A DNA stretch of 64,000 nucleotides from Acidovorax sp. Leaf160 (GTDB lineage Bacteria; Pseudomonadota; Gammaproteobacteria; Burkholderiales; Burkholderiaceae_C): NCBI RefSeq assembly GCF_001424265.1, contig NZ_LMOV01000001.1:335873-399872 (forward strand). Direction: 5' to 3'. The notes below the pieces were generated by a model. That model saw nothing but the letters and a program-made list of their open reading frames with translations, did not search any database and was not told the DNA's origin. This document shows, piece after piece, positions 35,957-44,377 of this stretch (positions within the stretch are counted from its first letter, which is position 1; each line of letters begins with the position of its first letter). A program made the translations under genes and the position numbers.

Positions 35957-38900
35957 ATGCAACAAGACACCTCAGCCGCCCTCAGCGCACGGGTCATTGC
36001 CAAAAGCCACCTTGCCTTCCCGATAGTGGGCATCGGTGCTTCCGCAGGCGGCCTCGAAGCCTTGCGCCGGCTGCTGGCGGAACTGCCTGCCGAGCCGGGG
36101 CTCGCCATGGTGGTCGTGATGCATCTGAGCCCGGAGCACGAAAGCGCGCTGGGCTCGATCCTGAGCCGGGTGGGCAAGCTGCCGGTGACGACCGTGACCC
36201 AGACCACTCGCATCGCCATCGACCACGTGTACGTGATTTCGCCGGCCCTGCGGCTGGTGATGAGCGATGGCGAGTTGCAGGTCTATCCTTTGACCACGCT
36301 CGAAGGCCGGCGCCGATCCGTCGACCTGTTCTTTCGCAGCCTGGCGCAGGCGCATGCCGAACACGCCGTCGGCATCGTGCTTTCGGGCACCGGCAGCGAC
36401 GGTGCGCAAGGGCTGCGCCGCATCAAGGAGGCCGGCGGCTTGACAATGGTGCAGAGCCTGGAGGATGCCGAATACGACGGCATGCCGCGATCCGCCATCC
36501 AGACCCAGGCTGTGGATTTCGTGATGCCGGTAGAGGAGATGCCTGGCAAGCTGGTGCAGCTGCTGCAGAACGCCCGACGGATCGAAATGCCCAGCCCGCC
36601 CGATGAGCTCGACGTGCTGCAGTCCAGGGGCGAAGCCGCCGTGCTGGCCGAAGAGGCGTTGTTGTCCATCAAGGCGCTGCTGCGCGAACGCACCGGCCAT
36701 GACTTTTCCCACTACAAGCGGGGCACGGTGCTGCGCCGCATCGAACGGCGCATGCAGGTCAACGGCATGCCGGACCTGCCCAGCTATCGCCGCCTGCTCG
36801 ATTCCGAGCCGCGCGAGACGCCGGCCTTGCTGCAGGACATGCTCATCAGCGTGACCAATTTTTTCCGCGACCCGGACGCCTTCGACCTGCTGAAGCGATC
36901 GATCCAGCAGTTCCTGCGGGAGCGCCAGGCCAACGAGCCCTTCCGCGCCTGGGTCGCTGGCTGTGCCTCGGGCGAGGAGGCCTACTCCATCGCCATCCTG
37001 CTGCGCGAGGTACTGGGCGCACACGGCGTGCCGGTGCAGCTCTTCGCGTCGGACATCGACGAGCGGGCGGTGGCTGCCGCTCGCACCGGCGTGTTCCCGG
37101 CCTCCATCGGTGGCGACGTGGAGCCCGAACGCCTGCGCGACTTCTTCCTGACGGAAGCAGGAGGGCTGCGCATCGCCAAGAGCGTTCGCGATACGGTGGT
37201 CTTCTCCGTTCACAACGTGCTGAGCGACCCGCCCTTCACCCGCATGGATCTCATCTGCTGCCGCAACCTGCTGATCTATCTCGACCGGGTCGCGCAGCTG
37301 CAGGTGCTGCAGAGCTTCCATTTCTCCTTGAAGGCGGGCGGCCTGCTGTTCCTCGGCAGCTCGGAAACGGCCGACGTGGCGGACACGCTGTTCGACGAGG
37401 TGGACAAGACCCACCGCATCTACCGCGCCAGCCGCCAGACACAGCGCGCCCGCCCGTTGCCCCCCCTGCCGAGCCGCATCGCGGACCTGCCGGTGCCGCC
37501 ACCGCGCACGGCCAGCGCTTCGCCGCCCAAGCCTCCGCTGGAGCTGCTGCACGAACGCATCGTGCGCAATTACTCTCCGCCCACGGTGCTGGTCGATGCC
37601 GACGACACCGTGCTGCACGTGAGCCATCGCGCCTCGCACCTGCTGCGGTTGCCGGAAGGCGTGCCGTCCAACAAGCTGCTGGCGCTGGCCCGGCCCGAAT
37701 TGCGGGCCGAGCTGCGCGCGGCTCTCAGCCGGGCGGCCGAAACCGGCTTCACCGTGGCTTCGCCCAGCGTGCGGTTAACCATCAACGGCGTGCCTTCCAC
37801 CGTCGTGATGACCGTGCGGCCCGCGGTGGACGAGACTCCCAAGGGCTTGATGCTGGTGGTGTTCGACGAAGCCCGCGAGAGCATGGGTCTGCCCGCCGAA
37901 GGAATGGATGGGCGCGACCCGGTCATCGAGTCGCTGGAGTCGGAGCTGCTGCTCACGCAGGAGCGGCTGCGCAACATGCTGGGCGAATCGACGGCGTCCA
38001 CCGAGGAGTTGCGTGCCTCCAACGAGGAACTGCAGACCATCAACGAGGAGCTTCGCTCCACGACCGAGGAGCTGGAAACCAGCCGGGAGGAACTGCAGGC
38101 GGTGAACGAGGAGCTGACCACCGTCAATTCGGAGCTGACCCTGCGGATGGAGGACAGCTCCAAGCTCAGCGACGACCTGCAGAACCTGATGAATTCCGCC
38201 GAGATCGGCACCGTGTTCGTGGACCGGGAGATGAAGCTCAAGCGCTTCACGCCGCAGGCGGCGACGCTCTTCAACCTGCTGCCCACCGACACGGGCCGCC
38301 CACTGCTCGACATCACCCACCGGCTTCAATACGACGAGCTGGCCAGCGATGTCGCCGACGTGCTGCGCGACCTCAGGCGCATCGAGCGGGAGGTGCGCAG
38401 CCTGGACCACCGCTGGTTTCTCGCCCGGGTCGTGCCCTATCGCACCAGCGAGGACCGCATCGAGGGGGCGGTGCTCGCGTTCTTCGACATCACGTCGCGC
38501 CGCATGATCGAGGAGAAGCTGCGGCTGAGCGAGCAGCGCATGCGGCTGGTGGCCGAAAGCATGCGCGACTACGCCATCATCACCATGGATGAGAAAGGCG
38601 TCATCGCCACATGGAGCCCGGGCGCGGAAAAGATCTTCGGCCACAGCCTGGAGGAAGCCGTCGGCCAGCCGTTCGACATCCTCTTCGAGGCGAGCGACCG
38701 TGCCGCGGGCAAGCCCCGGATGGAACTGCAGAAGGCGCGGGATACCGGCCGGGCGGATGACAACCAGTGGCACGTCCGCAAGAACGGGGAACGCATCTTC
38801 TGCAGCGGCATCACGACCCCGCTGGGCGAGGGAGGTGTCATCGGCTTCGCGAAGATCTGCCGCAATTTCACGCAGGAGGAGTTTCGCGAGCGGCAGCGGG

Positions 38901-40126
38901 ACGCGGCGCTGGAAACGGAGCGCGCCACCACCCACCGGCTGCACGAGGCGGGCGTGATGAAGGACGAATTCCTCGCGGTGGTGTCGCACGAACTGAAGAA
39001 CCCGCTGTCTGTCATCCAGATGAACGCGCAGCTGCTCTCGCGTCTGCCCACCCTGCAGGGCGAAAGCCGGGCGCTGCGGGCTGCCCGGGCGATCCAGGGG
39101 GCAGTGGCCAGCCAGCTGCAGATCATCAACGACCTGCTGGAGCTTTCGCGTGCCAACATGGGCAAGCTGGTGCTCGCACCGAGCGTGTTCGATGTGGCGG
39201 ACACGCTCCGCGGCATCGTCGACGCACTGGTCAGCAACGCGCAGGCCAAGCAACTGACGATCAACGTCGACGCGGTGCCGGCCAGGCTCTACGCCGACCC
39301 GGTGCGCATCGAGCAGGTGGTGTGGAACCTGATGACCAACGCGGTCAAGTTCACCCCCAGCGGTGGCAGCGTCCATGCCGCCTTGACCGTGGAGGCGGGC
39401 ATGGCCGTGCTGACCGTGGCGGATTCGGGCATCGGGCTGCACCCGGCCGATCTGGCGGGGATCTTCGAGATGTTCCGGCAGGTCGATTCCGGTGCCAGCC
39501 GGCGCAGCGGAGGCCTGGGCATCGGGCTCGCCCTGGTCCGCCAGTTGGTCGAACTGCACGGCGGGCGCGTGGCCGCCCACTCGGAAGGACAAGGGCGGGG
39601 GGCGTGCTTCACCGTCTGGCTACCCCTGTGTCTGGCCGCATCGGAAGACGTCGAAGGGGCGCAGCCCCCGTGCAGCCTGGACGGCCTGCGCCTGTTGGTG
39701 GTGGACGACGAGCCCGACCTGTTGAACGCGTTCGGTGCGCTGCTGGAGGGCGAGGGCGCGCAGGTACGGCTCTGTACCGGCGCCGAGGAAGCCCTGGCGC
39801 AGGCGCATGCCGGTGCTTTCGACGCCGTGATCTCCGACATCGCCATGCCGGGGCGGGATGGCTACTGGCTTGCGCAGCAGCTGCGGGCGGACCCGACCAC
39901 GCGGGCGCTGACGCTGGTGGCGGCCTCGGGCATGGCGCGGGAGGTGGACCGATCCCGCGCCCTGGCCGCAGGCTTCGATGCCCATCTCGGCAAGCCGGTC
40001 GACATCGATCTGCTCAACAACGTGTTGGTGGCCGCATTCAGACAGCGCCACCCGCAAGCCACGGACGATGCACGCCGCGGTGCATCGGCGGGAACGGGCA
40101 ACAAATTGCCGCCGGCCACCGTCTGA
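35957..40126 (+). CDS. CheB-CheR-PAS hybrid histidine kinase with receiver domain
   Basis: 1389 residues. CheB methylesterase (about 20-210: GIGASAGGLEALRR with Ser29, MHLSPEHES, VLSGTGSDGAQGL); CheR methyltransferase (about 230-490: TVLRRIERRMQ, WVAGCASGEEAYSIAILL, DLICCRNLLIYL); a long Glu-rich coiled coil (about 660-740); two or three PAS domains (540-985); histidine kinase (VVSHELKNPLSV, His1011; LGIGLALVRQLVELHGG); receiver (phospho-Asp1294 in ISDIAMPGRDGY). No membrane segment, so it senses a cytoplasmic signal. The domain order is known for a bacterial family of unclear signals; no partner regulator is adjacent. Convergent with recQ. Confidence 0.95.
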   Translation: MQQDTSAALSARVIAKSHLAFPIVGIGASAGGLEALRRLLAELPAEPGLAMVVVMHLSPEHESALGSILSRVGKLPVTTVTQTTRIAIDHVYVISPALRLVMSDGELQVYPLTTLEGRRRSVDLFFRSLAQAHAEHAVGIVLSGTGSDGAQGLRRIKEAGGLTMVQSLEDAEYDGMPRSAIQTQAVDFVMPVEEMPGKLVQLLQNARRIEMPSPPDELDVLQSRGEAAVLAEEALLSIKALLRERTGHDFSHYKRGTVLRRIERRMQVNGMPDLPSYRRLLDSEPRETPALLQDMLISVTNFFRDPDAFDLLKRSIQQFLRERQANEPFRAWVAGCASGEEAYSIAILLREVLGAHGVPVQLFASDIDERAVAAARTGVFPASIGGDVEPERLRDFFLTEAGGLRIAKSVRDTVVFSVHNVLSDPPFTRMDLICCRNLLIYLDRVAQLQVLQSFHFSLKAGGLLFLGSSETADVADTLFDEVDKTHRIYRASRQTQRARPLPPLPSRIADLPVPPPRTASASPPKPPLELLHERIVRNYSPPTVLVDADDTVLHVSHRASHLLRLPEGVPSNKLLALARPELRAELRAALSRAAETGFTVASPSVRLTINGVPSTVVMTVRPAVDETPKGLMLVVFDEARESMGLPAEGMDGRDPVIESLESELLLTQERLRNMLGESTASTEELRASNEELQTINEELRSTTEELETSREELQAVNEELTTVNSELTLRMEDSSKLSDDLQNLMNSAEIGTVFVDREMKLKRFTPQAATLFNLLPTDTGRPLLDITHRLQYDELASDVADVLRDLRRIEREVRSLDHRWFLARVVPYRTSEDRIEGAVLAFFDITSRRMIEEKLRLSEQRMRLVAESMRDYAIITMDEKGVIATWSPGAEKIFGHSLEEAVGQPFDILFEASDRAAGKPRMELQKARDTGRADDNQWHVRKNGERIFCSGITTPLGEGGVIGFAKICRNFTQEEFRERQRDAALETERATTHRLHEAGVMKDEFLAVVSHELKNPLSVIQMNAQLLSRLPTLQGESRALRAARAIQGAVASQLQIINDLLELSRANMGKLVLAPSVFDVADTLRGIVDALVSNAQAKQLTINVDAVPARLYADPVRIEQVVWNLMTNAVKFTPSGGSVHAALTVEAGMAVLTVADSGIGLHPADLAGIFEMFRQVDSGASRRSGGLGIGLALVRQLVELHGGRVAAHSEGQGRGACFTVWLPLCLAASEDVEGAQPPCSLDGLRLLVVDDEPDLLNAFGALLEGEGAQVRLCTGAEEALAQAHAGAFDAVISDIAMPGRDGYWLAQQLRADPTTRALTLVAASGMAREVDRSRALAAGFDAHLGKPVDIDLLNNVLVAAFRQRHPQATDDARRGASAGTGNKLPPATV

Positions 40127-40166
40127 CCACCGGGCTGGCCGCGGGATCGCCCCGGCGGCGCCACTG

Positions 40167-40190
40167 CCCGCCCATCGATGCGATGGCGGG
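40167..40190. terminator. GC-rich hairpin between convergent kinase and recQ genes
   Basis: CCCGCCCATCG and CGATGGCGGG pair around ATG with one bulged C. It lies in the 76-bp gap between convergent genes, so it may terminate both, although there is no T-tract. Confidence 0.4.
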
Positions 40191-40202
40191 GGCGGCGGGC
40201 GC

Positions 40203-42185
40203 TCAGGCCGTTGCCACGGCCAGCGGCATGGCCGTCTCCAGCTTCGGGTCGTTGGCCGCCGTACGGCGCGGGGCGCGGCGCTTGACGGCCGGACGCACGA
40301 AATCCGGGTGGAAACAGCGCCGGCTGCCGTCGGCGAACGCCACGGTCACCGATTGCCCGTCTGCCGCGGCCACCGTACCCTGGCCGTATTTCTTCACCCG
40401 CACCACGGCACCGATCTCGAAGCGCGTGGGTGCCGGGGGGGCCGTGGGAAGGCCGGTGCGGTTCGCGGCCGTCGCGGTGGCCACCGGGCTCAGTTGCGGA
40501 GCCGAGGTGCCCCCGCCGCTGCGGCCCACCGTGGGCGAGCCGGGACGGGAGGCGGAGACCCGGACGGCCTCTCCCGCGCGCGCCGGAATCTGCTGCACGG
40601 TGGCGCTCTGGCGGCCCTCGGTGGCACGGTCCTGCGCCGCCTGCGCCTCGGCCATGCGCACGCAGTTGTCGCACACGCCGCAGGCCTCGGCGTCCTCGAT
40701 CTGGTTCATGGTGCCCAGCAGCACCTGCCAGCGGCAGCGGCCCGTCTGCGCGTAGAACACCATGTGCTCCAAGCCGTCGTGGTCCAGCGTGCGCTTTTGC
40801 ACGTAATCCTCGACCAGGGCGCCCAGCGCGGCTTCGTTCAAGCCGTTGCGCTGGAGCTTCACGTGGCCCCGCGCGTTCTGCACGGCGATGCGGCGGCGGC
40901 GCAGCAAGCCCAGCGCCACCTGCAGCTTGGCGCGCGGGCGGTCGAGCACACGCTGCAGGCTGTCCAGGTCCCAGGCGGTGGCGTCGCCGGGCGGCGGGTT
41001 CTGCAGCGCTTCGTAGAGCGCCGACAGGTCTTCCAGCGTGGGGTAGCGGCCCGCCAGGAAGAACTGCTGCACGGCCTTGTCCTTGCGCAGATAGAGCAGG
41101 GTGCAGTCGGCCGGCTGGCCATCGCGGCCGGCGCGGCCAGCCTCCTGGTAGTAGGCGTCCAGCCCGCCGGGCATCTGGTAGTGCACGACGAATCGCACGT
41201 CCTGCTTGTCGATACCGAGGCCGAAGGCGTTGGTGGCCACCATCACGCGGGTGTCGCCGCGCATGAAGCGGTCCTGCGCCGCGCTGCGCTCGGCGGACGG
41301 CATGCGGCCGTGGTAGAGCTCCACCGATTCGCCCTTGCCGGCCAGCAGGCCATGCACTTCCTCGGCGGCTTTCACGGTGGCGGCGTAGACGATGCCGGAG
41401 CCGGGCGCATCGCGCACCGTGCGCAGCAGGGCGTCGCGCTTTTCCGCCTCGGTGGCGACCTGCGTCGCATGGAAGCGCAGGTTGGGCCGGTAGGTGCCGG
41501 TGTCCAGCAGCCCAGCCGCCGCGATGCCCAGCTGGCGGCGGATGTCCTGCGCCACGGCGCCGGTGGCGGTGGCAGTCAGTGCCAGCACGGGTGGCTTGCC
41601 CAGGCGCGGCAGGGCGTGGGCGATGTCGAGAAAGGCGGGGCGGAAGTCGTGGCCCCATTGCGATATGCAATGCGCCTCGTCCACCACCAGCAGGCCGACG
41701 GGGCCGCTGTCGGCCAGCAGGTTCATGAAATCGGCATCGGCCAGCCGTTCGGGCGTGGTGAGGATGATGCGGGCGCTGCCGTCGCGAATGGCTTGTTCGG
41801 CCGCCTGCGTCTCGCCGCTCGATAGGGCGCTGTGCAGCTGCACTGCGGCCACGCCGCACTCGCGCAGGGAATCGCACTGGTCGCGCATCAGGGCGATCAG
41901 CGGCGACACCACCACGGTCCGGCCGGCGATCAGCACGGCGGGCAGCTGGTAGCACAGCGACTTGCCGGCACCGGTGGGCATCACCGCCAGGGTGTTCTCG
42001 CCGCGCAGCACCCGTTCGATCACCTCGCGCTGCCCGGAGCGCAGCGCCCGCAGACCGAACACGTCCTTCAGCACGGTCTGGATGCGCGCCTGGCCGGGGA
42101 TGCGTGGGCGGCGGGTAGGGGTCTTGGGCGCCGACGTCGTGGAACGGGGCGCGCGGTGGCTGCGAGCAGCTGTGGAAGCAGGCAT
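40203..42185 (-). CDS. RecQ-family ATP-dependent DNA helicase
   Basis: 660 residues. Helicase core: LRSGQREVIERVLRGENTLAVMPTGAGKSLCYQLPA (motifs 0 and I), VVDEAHCISQWGHDFRP (DEAH), ALTATAT, and motif VI YQEAGRAGRDGQPADC. The RecQ zinc site is CRWQ...CGVCDNC. There is no HRDC domain; instead, after a Pro/Ala-rich linker, a C-terminal segment (RFEIGAVVRVKKYGQGTVAAADGQSVTVAFADGSRR) looks like the small SH3/Tudor-like domain seen at the end of UvrD-type helicases. It unwinds recombination and replication intermediates. It may be a RecQ paralogue rather than the housekeeping RecQ. Confidence 0.9.
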   Translation of the reverse strand: MPASTAARSHRAPRSTTSAPKTPTRRPRIPGQARIQTVLKDVFGLRALRSGQREVIERVLRGENTLAVMPTGAGKSLCYQLPAVLIAGRTVVVSPLIALMRDQCDSLRECGVAAVQLHSALSSGETQAAEQAIRDGSARIILTTPERLADADFMNLLADSGPVGLLVVDEAHCISQWGHDFRPAFLDIAHALPRLGKPPVLALTATATGAVAQDIRRQLGIAAAGLLDTGTYRPNLRFHATQVATEAEKRDALLRTVRDAPGSGIVYAATVKAAEEVHGLLAGKGESVELYHGRMPSAERSAAQDRFMRGDTRVMVATNAFGLGIDKQDVRFVVHYQMPGGLDAYYQEAGRAGRDGQPADCTLLYLRKDKAVQQFFLAGRYPTLEDLSALYEALQNPPPGDATAWDLDSLQRVLDRPRAKLQVALGLLRRRRIAVQNARGHVKLQRNGLNEAALGALVEDYVQKRTLDHDGLEHMVFYAQTGRCRWQVLLGTMNQIEDAEACGVCDNCVRMAEAQAAQDRATEGRQSATVQQIPARAGEAVRVSASRPGSPTVGRSGGGTSAPQLSPVATATAANRTGLPTAPPAPTRFEIGAVVRVKKYGQGTVAAADGQSVTVAFADGSRRCFHPDFVRPAVKRRAPRRTAANDPKLETAMPLAVATA

Positions 42186-42336
42186 GGTAGGTGGTGCATC
42201 AAGGCCGCAGGGTGCGCAGCCATGGACTGAATGGTCCCGGCACCGGGTGGGCGCCCGCGTGGGACGGTGCTTACGCAGCCTGTCGTCCCCGGGCGCCAAG
42301 GGGGGCCCTACAACGCCGCACCCCCGGTGGGCGCCG

Positions 42337-42885
42337 TCAGCGCACGCACTCCAGCAGCTTGGCATTGAAGGCCGGCAGGTCGTCGGGCTTGCGGCTGCTC
42401 ACCCAGCGGCCGTCCACCACCACCTCCTGGTCGACCCAGGTGGCTCCGGCATTGCGCAGGTCGGTGGCCAGGCTCGGCCAGCTGGTCAGCTTGCGGCCCT
42501 GCACCAGGCCGGCATCGATCAGCAGCCAGGCGCCGTGGCAGATGACGGCGATGGGCTTGCCCGCTTCGTCGAAGGCGCGCACGAAGGCCTGTGCCTGCTC
42601 GTCGGTGCGCAGCGTGTCTGCGTTGAGCACGCCGCCCGGCAGCACCAGCACGTCGAAATCCTCGGCGCGCGCCTGGGCCAGCGGCAGATCGACCGGGAAG
42701 GTGTCGGCCTTCACGTCGTGGTTGAAGCCCTGCACGCTGCCGTCCTTGGGCGAGACGATGCGGGGTTCGGCGCCGGCCTGGCGCAGCGCGTCGCGCGGGC
42801 TGGTCAGCTCGACCTGCTCGAAGCCGTCGGTGACGAGCAGGGCGACACGGCGGCCGGGCTGGGAGGAGGTGGGGGTGGTGCTCAT
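42337..42885 (-). CDS. DJ-1/PfpI family protein (type 1 glutamine amidotransferase-like)
   Basis: 182 residues: RVALLVTDGFEQVELTSPRDALRQAGA, then the nucleophile elbow PIAVICHGAWLLIDAGL with the reactive Cys and adjacent His, and GATWVDQEVVVDGRWVSSRKPDDLPAF. This is the PfpI/YhbO branch, whose members act as general stress proteins, proposed as proteases or deglycases/glyoxalases. Cytoplasmic. AGGAA lies about 8 bases upstream of the ATG. No link to its neighbours. Confidence 0.92.
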   Translation of the reverse strand: MSTTPTSSQPGRRVALLVTDGFEQVELTSPRDALRQAGAEPRIVSPKDGSVQGFNHDVKADTFPVDLPLAQARAEDFDVLVLPGGVLNADTLRTDEQAQAFVRAFDEAGKPIAVICHGAWLLIDAGLVQGRKLTSWPSLATDLRNAGATWVDQEVVVDGRWVSSRKPDDLPAFNAKLLECVR

Positions 42886-43255
42886 GGATTCGGATTCCTG
42901 GAGTGGGGAGGGTTGGGATGAGGCACGGCGCCGTGGTCGGGCCGGCGCCGTGCCGGGCCGCACATCCTGGCGCCGTGCGCCCCCGGCCCCCGGTAGGAAA
43001 AGGGCGTGCGCCGCCGTCGCCCGCCGCTGAAGCTGCGGGACGGTGGGGCGGCCGGTCGCCATCGATGCGCGGCCCCCGCTGCGTGAACCGGCTGATGGGC
43101 CGCGCGCCGGCCGGCCTGGGCGTACAGGGCGTGCCGGGGGGGCGGGGCGGTGCCGGGGCCGGGCAGGGGCTGGGCAGGTGCCGGGCAGTGGCCGAGGCGG
43201 TGGAGCGGCGGGGGGTGAGCGGCCCTGCGGGCCCCGCAGTCGCCCGGAAGGCCAG
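42886..43255. other. Intergenic G/C-rich region with a long hairpin, no supported gene
   Basis: 370 bases between the PfpI-like gene and the end of the LacI-type gene, both on the minus strand. A perfect 11-bp inverted repeat (GGCACGGCGCC at 42922-42932, GGCGCCGTGCC at 42944-42954) sits near the PfpI start. The remaining frames are Gly/Arg/Ala-rich and look non-coding. Confidence 0.6.
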
Positions 43256-44260
43256 CTAGGCGCGATGCAGCGCGGGCGGGTGCAGGCGCTGCAGTTCCTG
43301 CGGGGGCACGCCGCGGAGCAGGTCGAGCACCATCTCGGCCAGCTCGGCGCCCGTGGCGGCCGAGCTGGCCTGCCGCACGCAGAGCAGGCCGGCCGGGGCC
43401 ATGCCATCCGGCCATTCGCCGTAGATGGCTACTTCCAGGTCGCGGCCCGGCTGCAGGCCTTGCTCCTTCAGCGCCTGCAGCGCGCCCTGGCCGGCCAGGT
43501 CGTTGTCCACCAGCACGGCCTGGGGGCGCTCGGCTGGCGGCAGCGCCAGCAGGTCCCGCAGGGCGCGATAGCCGGCCAGGGGGTCGAAGGCATCGCGCCG
43601 GACGGCGGCCTCGGGCAGCGCGGCGCCCGGGGCCGCCTGCAGGGCCGAGACGAACCCGGCGTGCCGTTGCGCTGCGAAGCTGTAGCCGGCGGGGGCACCG
43701 ATGTAGCCCATGCGCCGCAGGCCGCCGGCCAGGAAGTGTTCGGCCGCCTGCCGCCCGCCCGCATGGTTGTCGAAGTCCAGCCACGCATGGGCGGGCAGCC
43801 GGCTCTGCTCCGCCCGGCCATACGCCAGGAAGGGCATGCCATGGCCGGCCAGCAACTGCAGCCGCTCGTCCTGCACGCGGGTGCGGGCGACCACGAAGGC
43901 ATCGACGCGCCGCGCGGCGATGGCCCTTTCGTAGGCCTGCAGTTCCTGGTCCACGGGAGCGGAGACCAGCAGCAGGTCCACCCCGTCGCGTGCCAGCCGC
44001 TCGGTCATGGCAGCCGCCACGGTCAGGAACTGCACGTCGCTGGCGAGGTGGCCCGGAACGATGGGCAGCACCATGCCGACCGCGTCGGCCTTGCCCAGCG
44101 CCAGCCGCCGGGCCGTCGCGTTGGGCTGGTAGCCCATGCGCTGCGCGGCGGCCTGCACCAGCCGGCGCGTGCCCTCGGCCACCTCGGGGTAGTCGTTGAG
44201 GGCACGGCTGACGGTGGTCAGCGACAGATTGAGTTCGGCAGCGATCCGTTTGAGGGACAT
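43256..44260 (-). CDS. LacI-family repressor of the sucrose genes
   Basis: 334 residues. The LacI HTH is at the N-terminus (SLKRIAAELNLSLTTVSRALNDYPEVAEGTRRLV) with the hinge GYQPNATARRLALGK; the rest is a periplasmic-binding-like sugar domain (GMVLPIVPGHLASDVQFL, VDNDLAGQGALQAL). It is divergent from the porin-sucrose phosphorylase-MFS-fructokinase genes, and two CAAAGCGCTTTG sites lie in the 117-bp gap. Repression relieved by sucrose or fructose is likely by context. The start is fixed by the MSLKRIA HTH beginning. Confidence 0.93.
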   Translation of the reverse strand: MSLKRIAAELNLSLTTVSRALNDYPEVAEGTRRLVQAAAQRMGYQPNATARRLALGKADAVGMVLPIVPGHLASDVQFLTVAAAMTERLARDGVDLLLVSAPVDQELQAYERAIAARRVDAFVVARTRVQDERLQLLAGHGMPFLAYGRAEQSRLPAHAWLDFDNHAGGRQAAEHFLAGGLRRMGYIGAPAGYSFAAQRHAGFVSALQAAPGAALPEAAVRRDAFDPLAGYRALRDLLALPPAERPQAVLVDNDLAGQGALQALKEQGLQPGRDLEVAIYGEWPDGMAPAGLLCVRQASSAATGAELAEMVLDLLRGVPPQELQRLHPPALHRA

Positions 44261-44304
44261 GGGGCGTGGCGCGTTTCGTCCTAGTAGAACTACTAAGACG
44301 GATT

Positions 44305-44337
44305 CAAAGCGCTTTGGAGAAAATTCAAAGCGCTTTG
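44305..44337. promoter_or_regulatory. Twin LacI-family operators
   Basis: Two identical perfect 12-bp palindromes, CAAAGCGCTTTG, at 44305-44316 and 44326-44337, are centred 21 bp apart, or two helical turns, on the same DNA face. They lie between the divergent LacI-type gene and the porin gene. The central CG and the AAGCGCTT form are typical LacI/GalR-family half-sites. Confidence 0.88.
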
Positions 44338-44377
44338 AGGTGGTGGATCAATAAAAAATTTAGGGGAGACGAATTCC

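Noticed and set aside
42903-43259. Plus-strand 118-codon frame between the PfpI-like and LacI-type genes
   Set aside because: Gly/Arg/Pro-rich sequence with no motif or RBS, lying over an inverted repeat; treated as non-coding.
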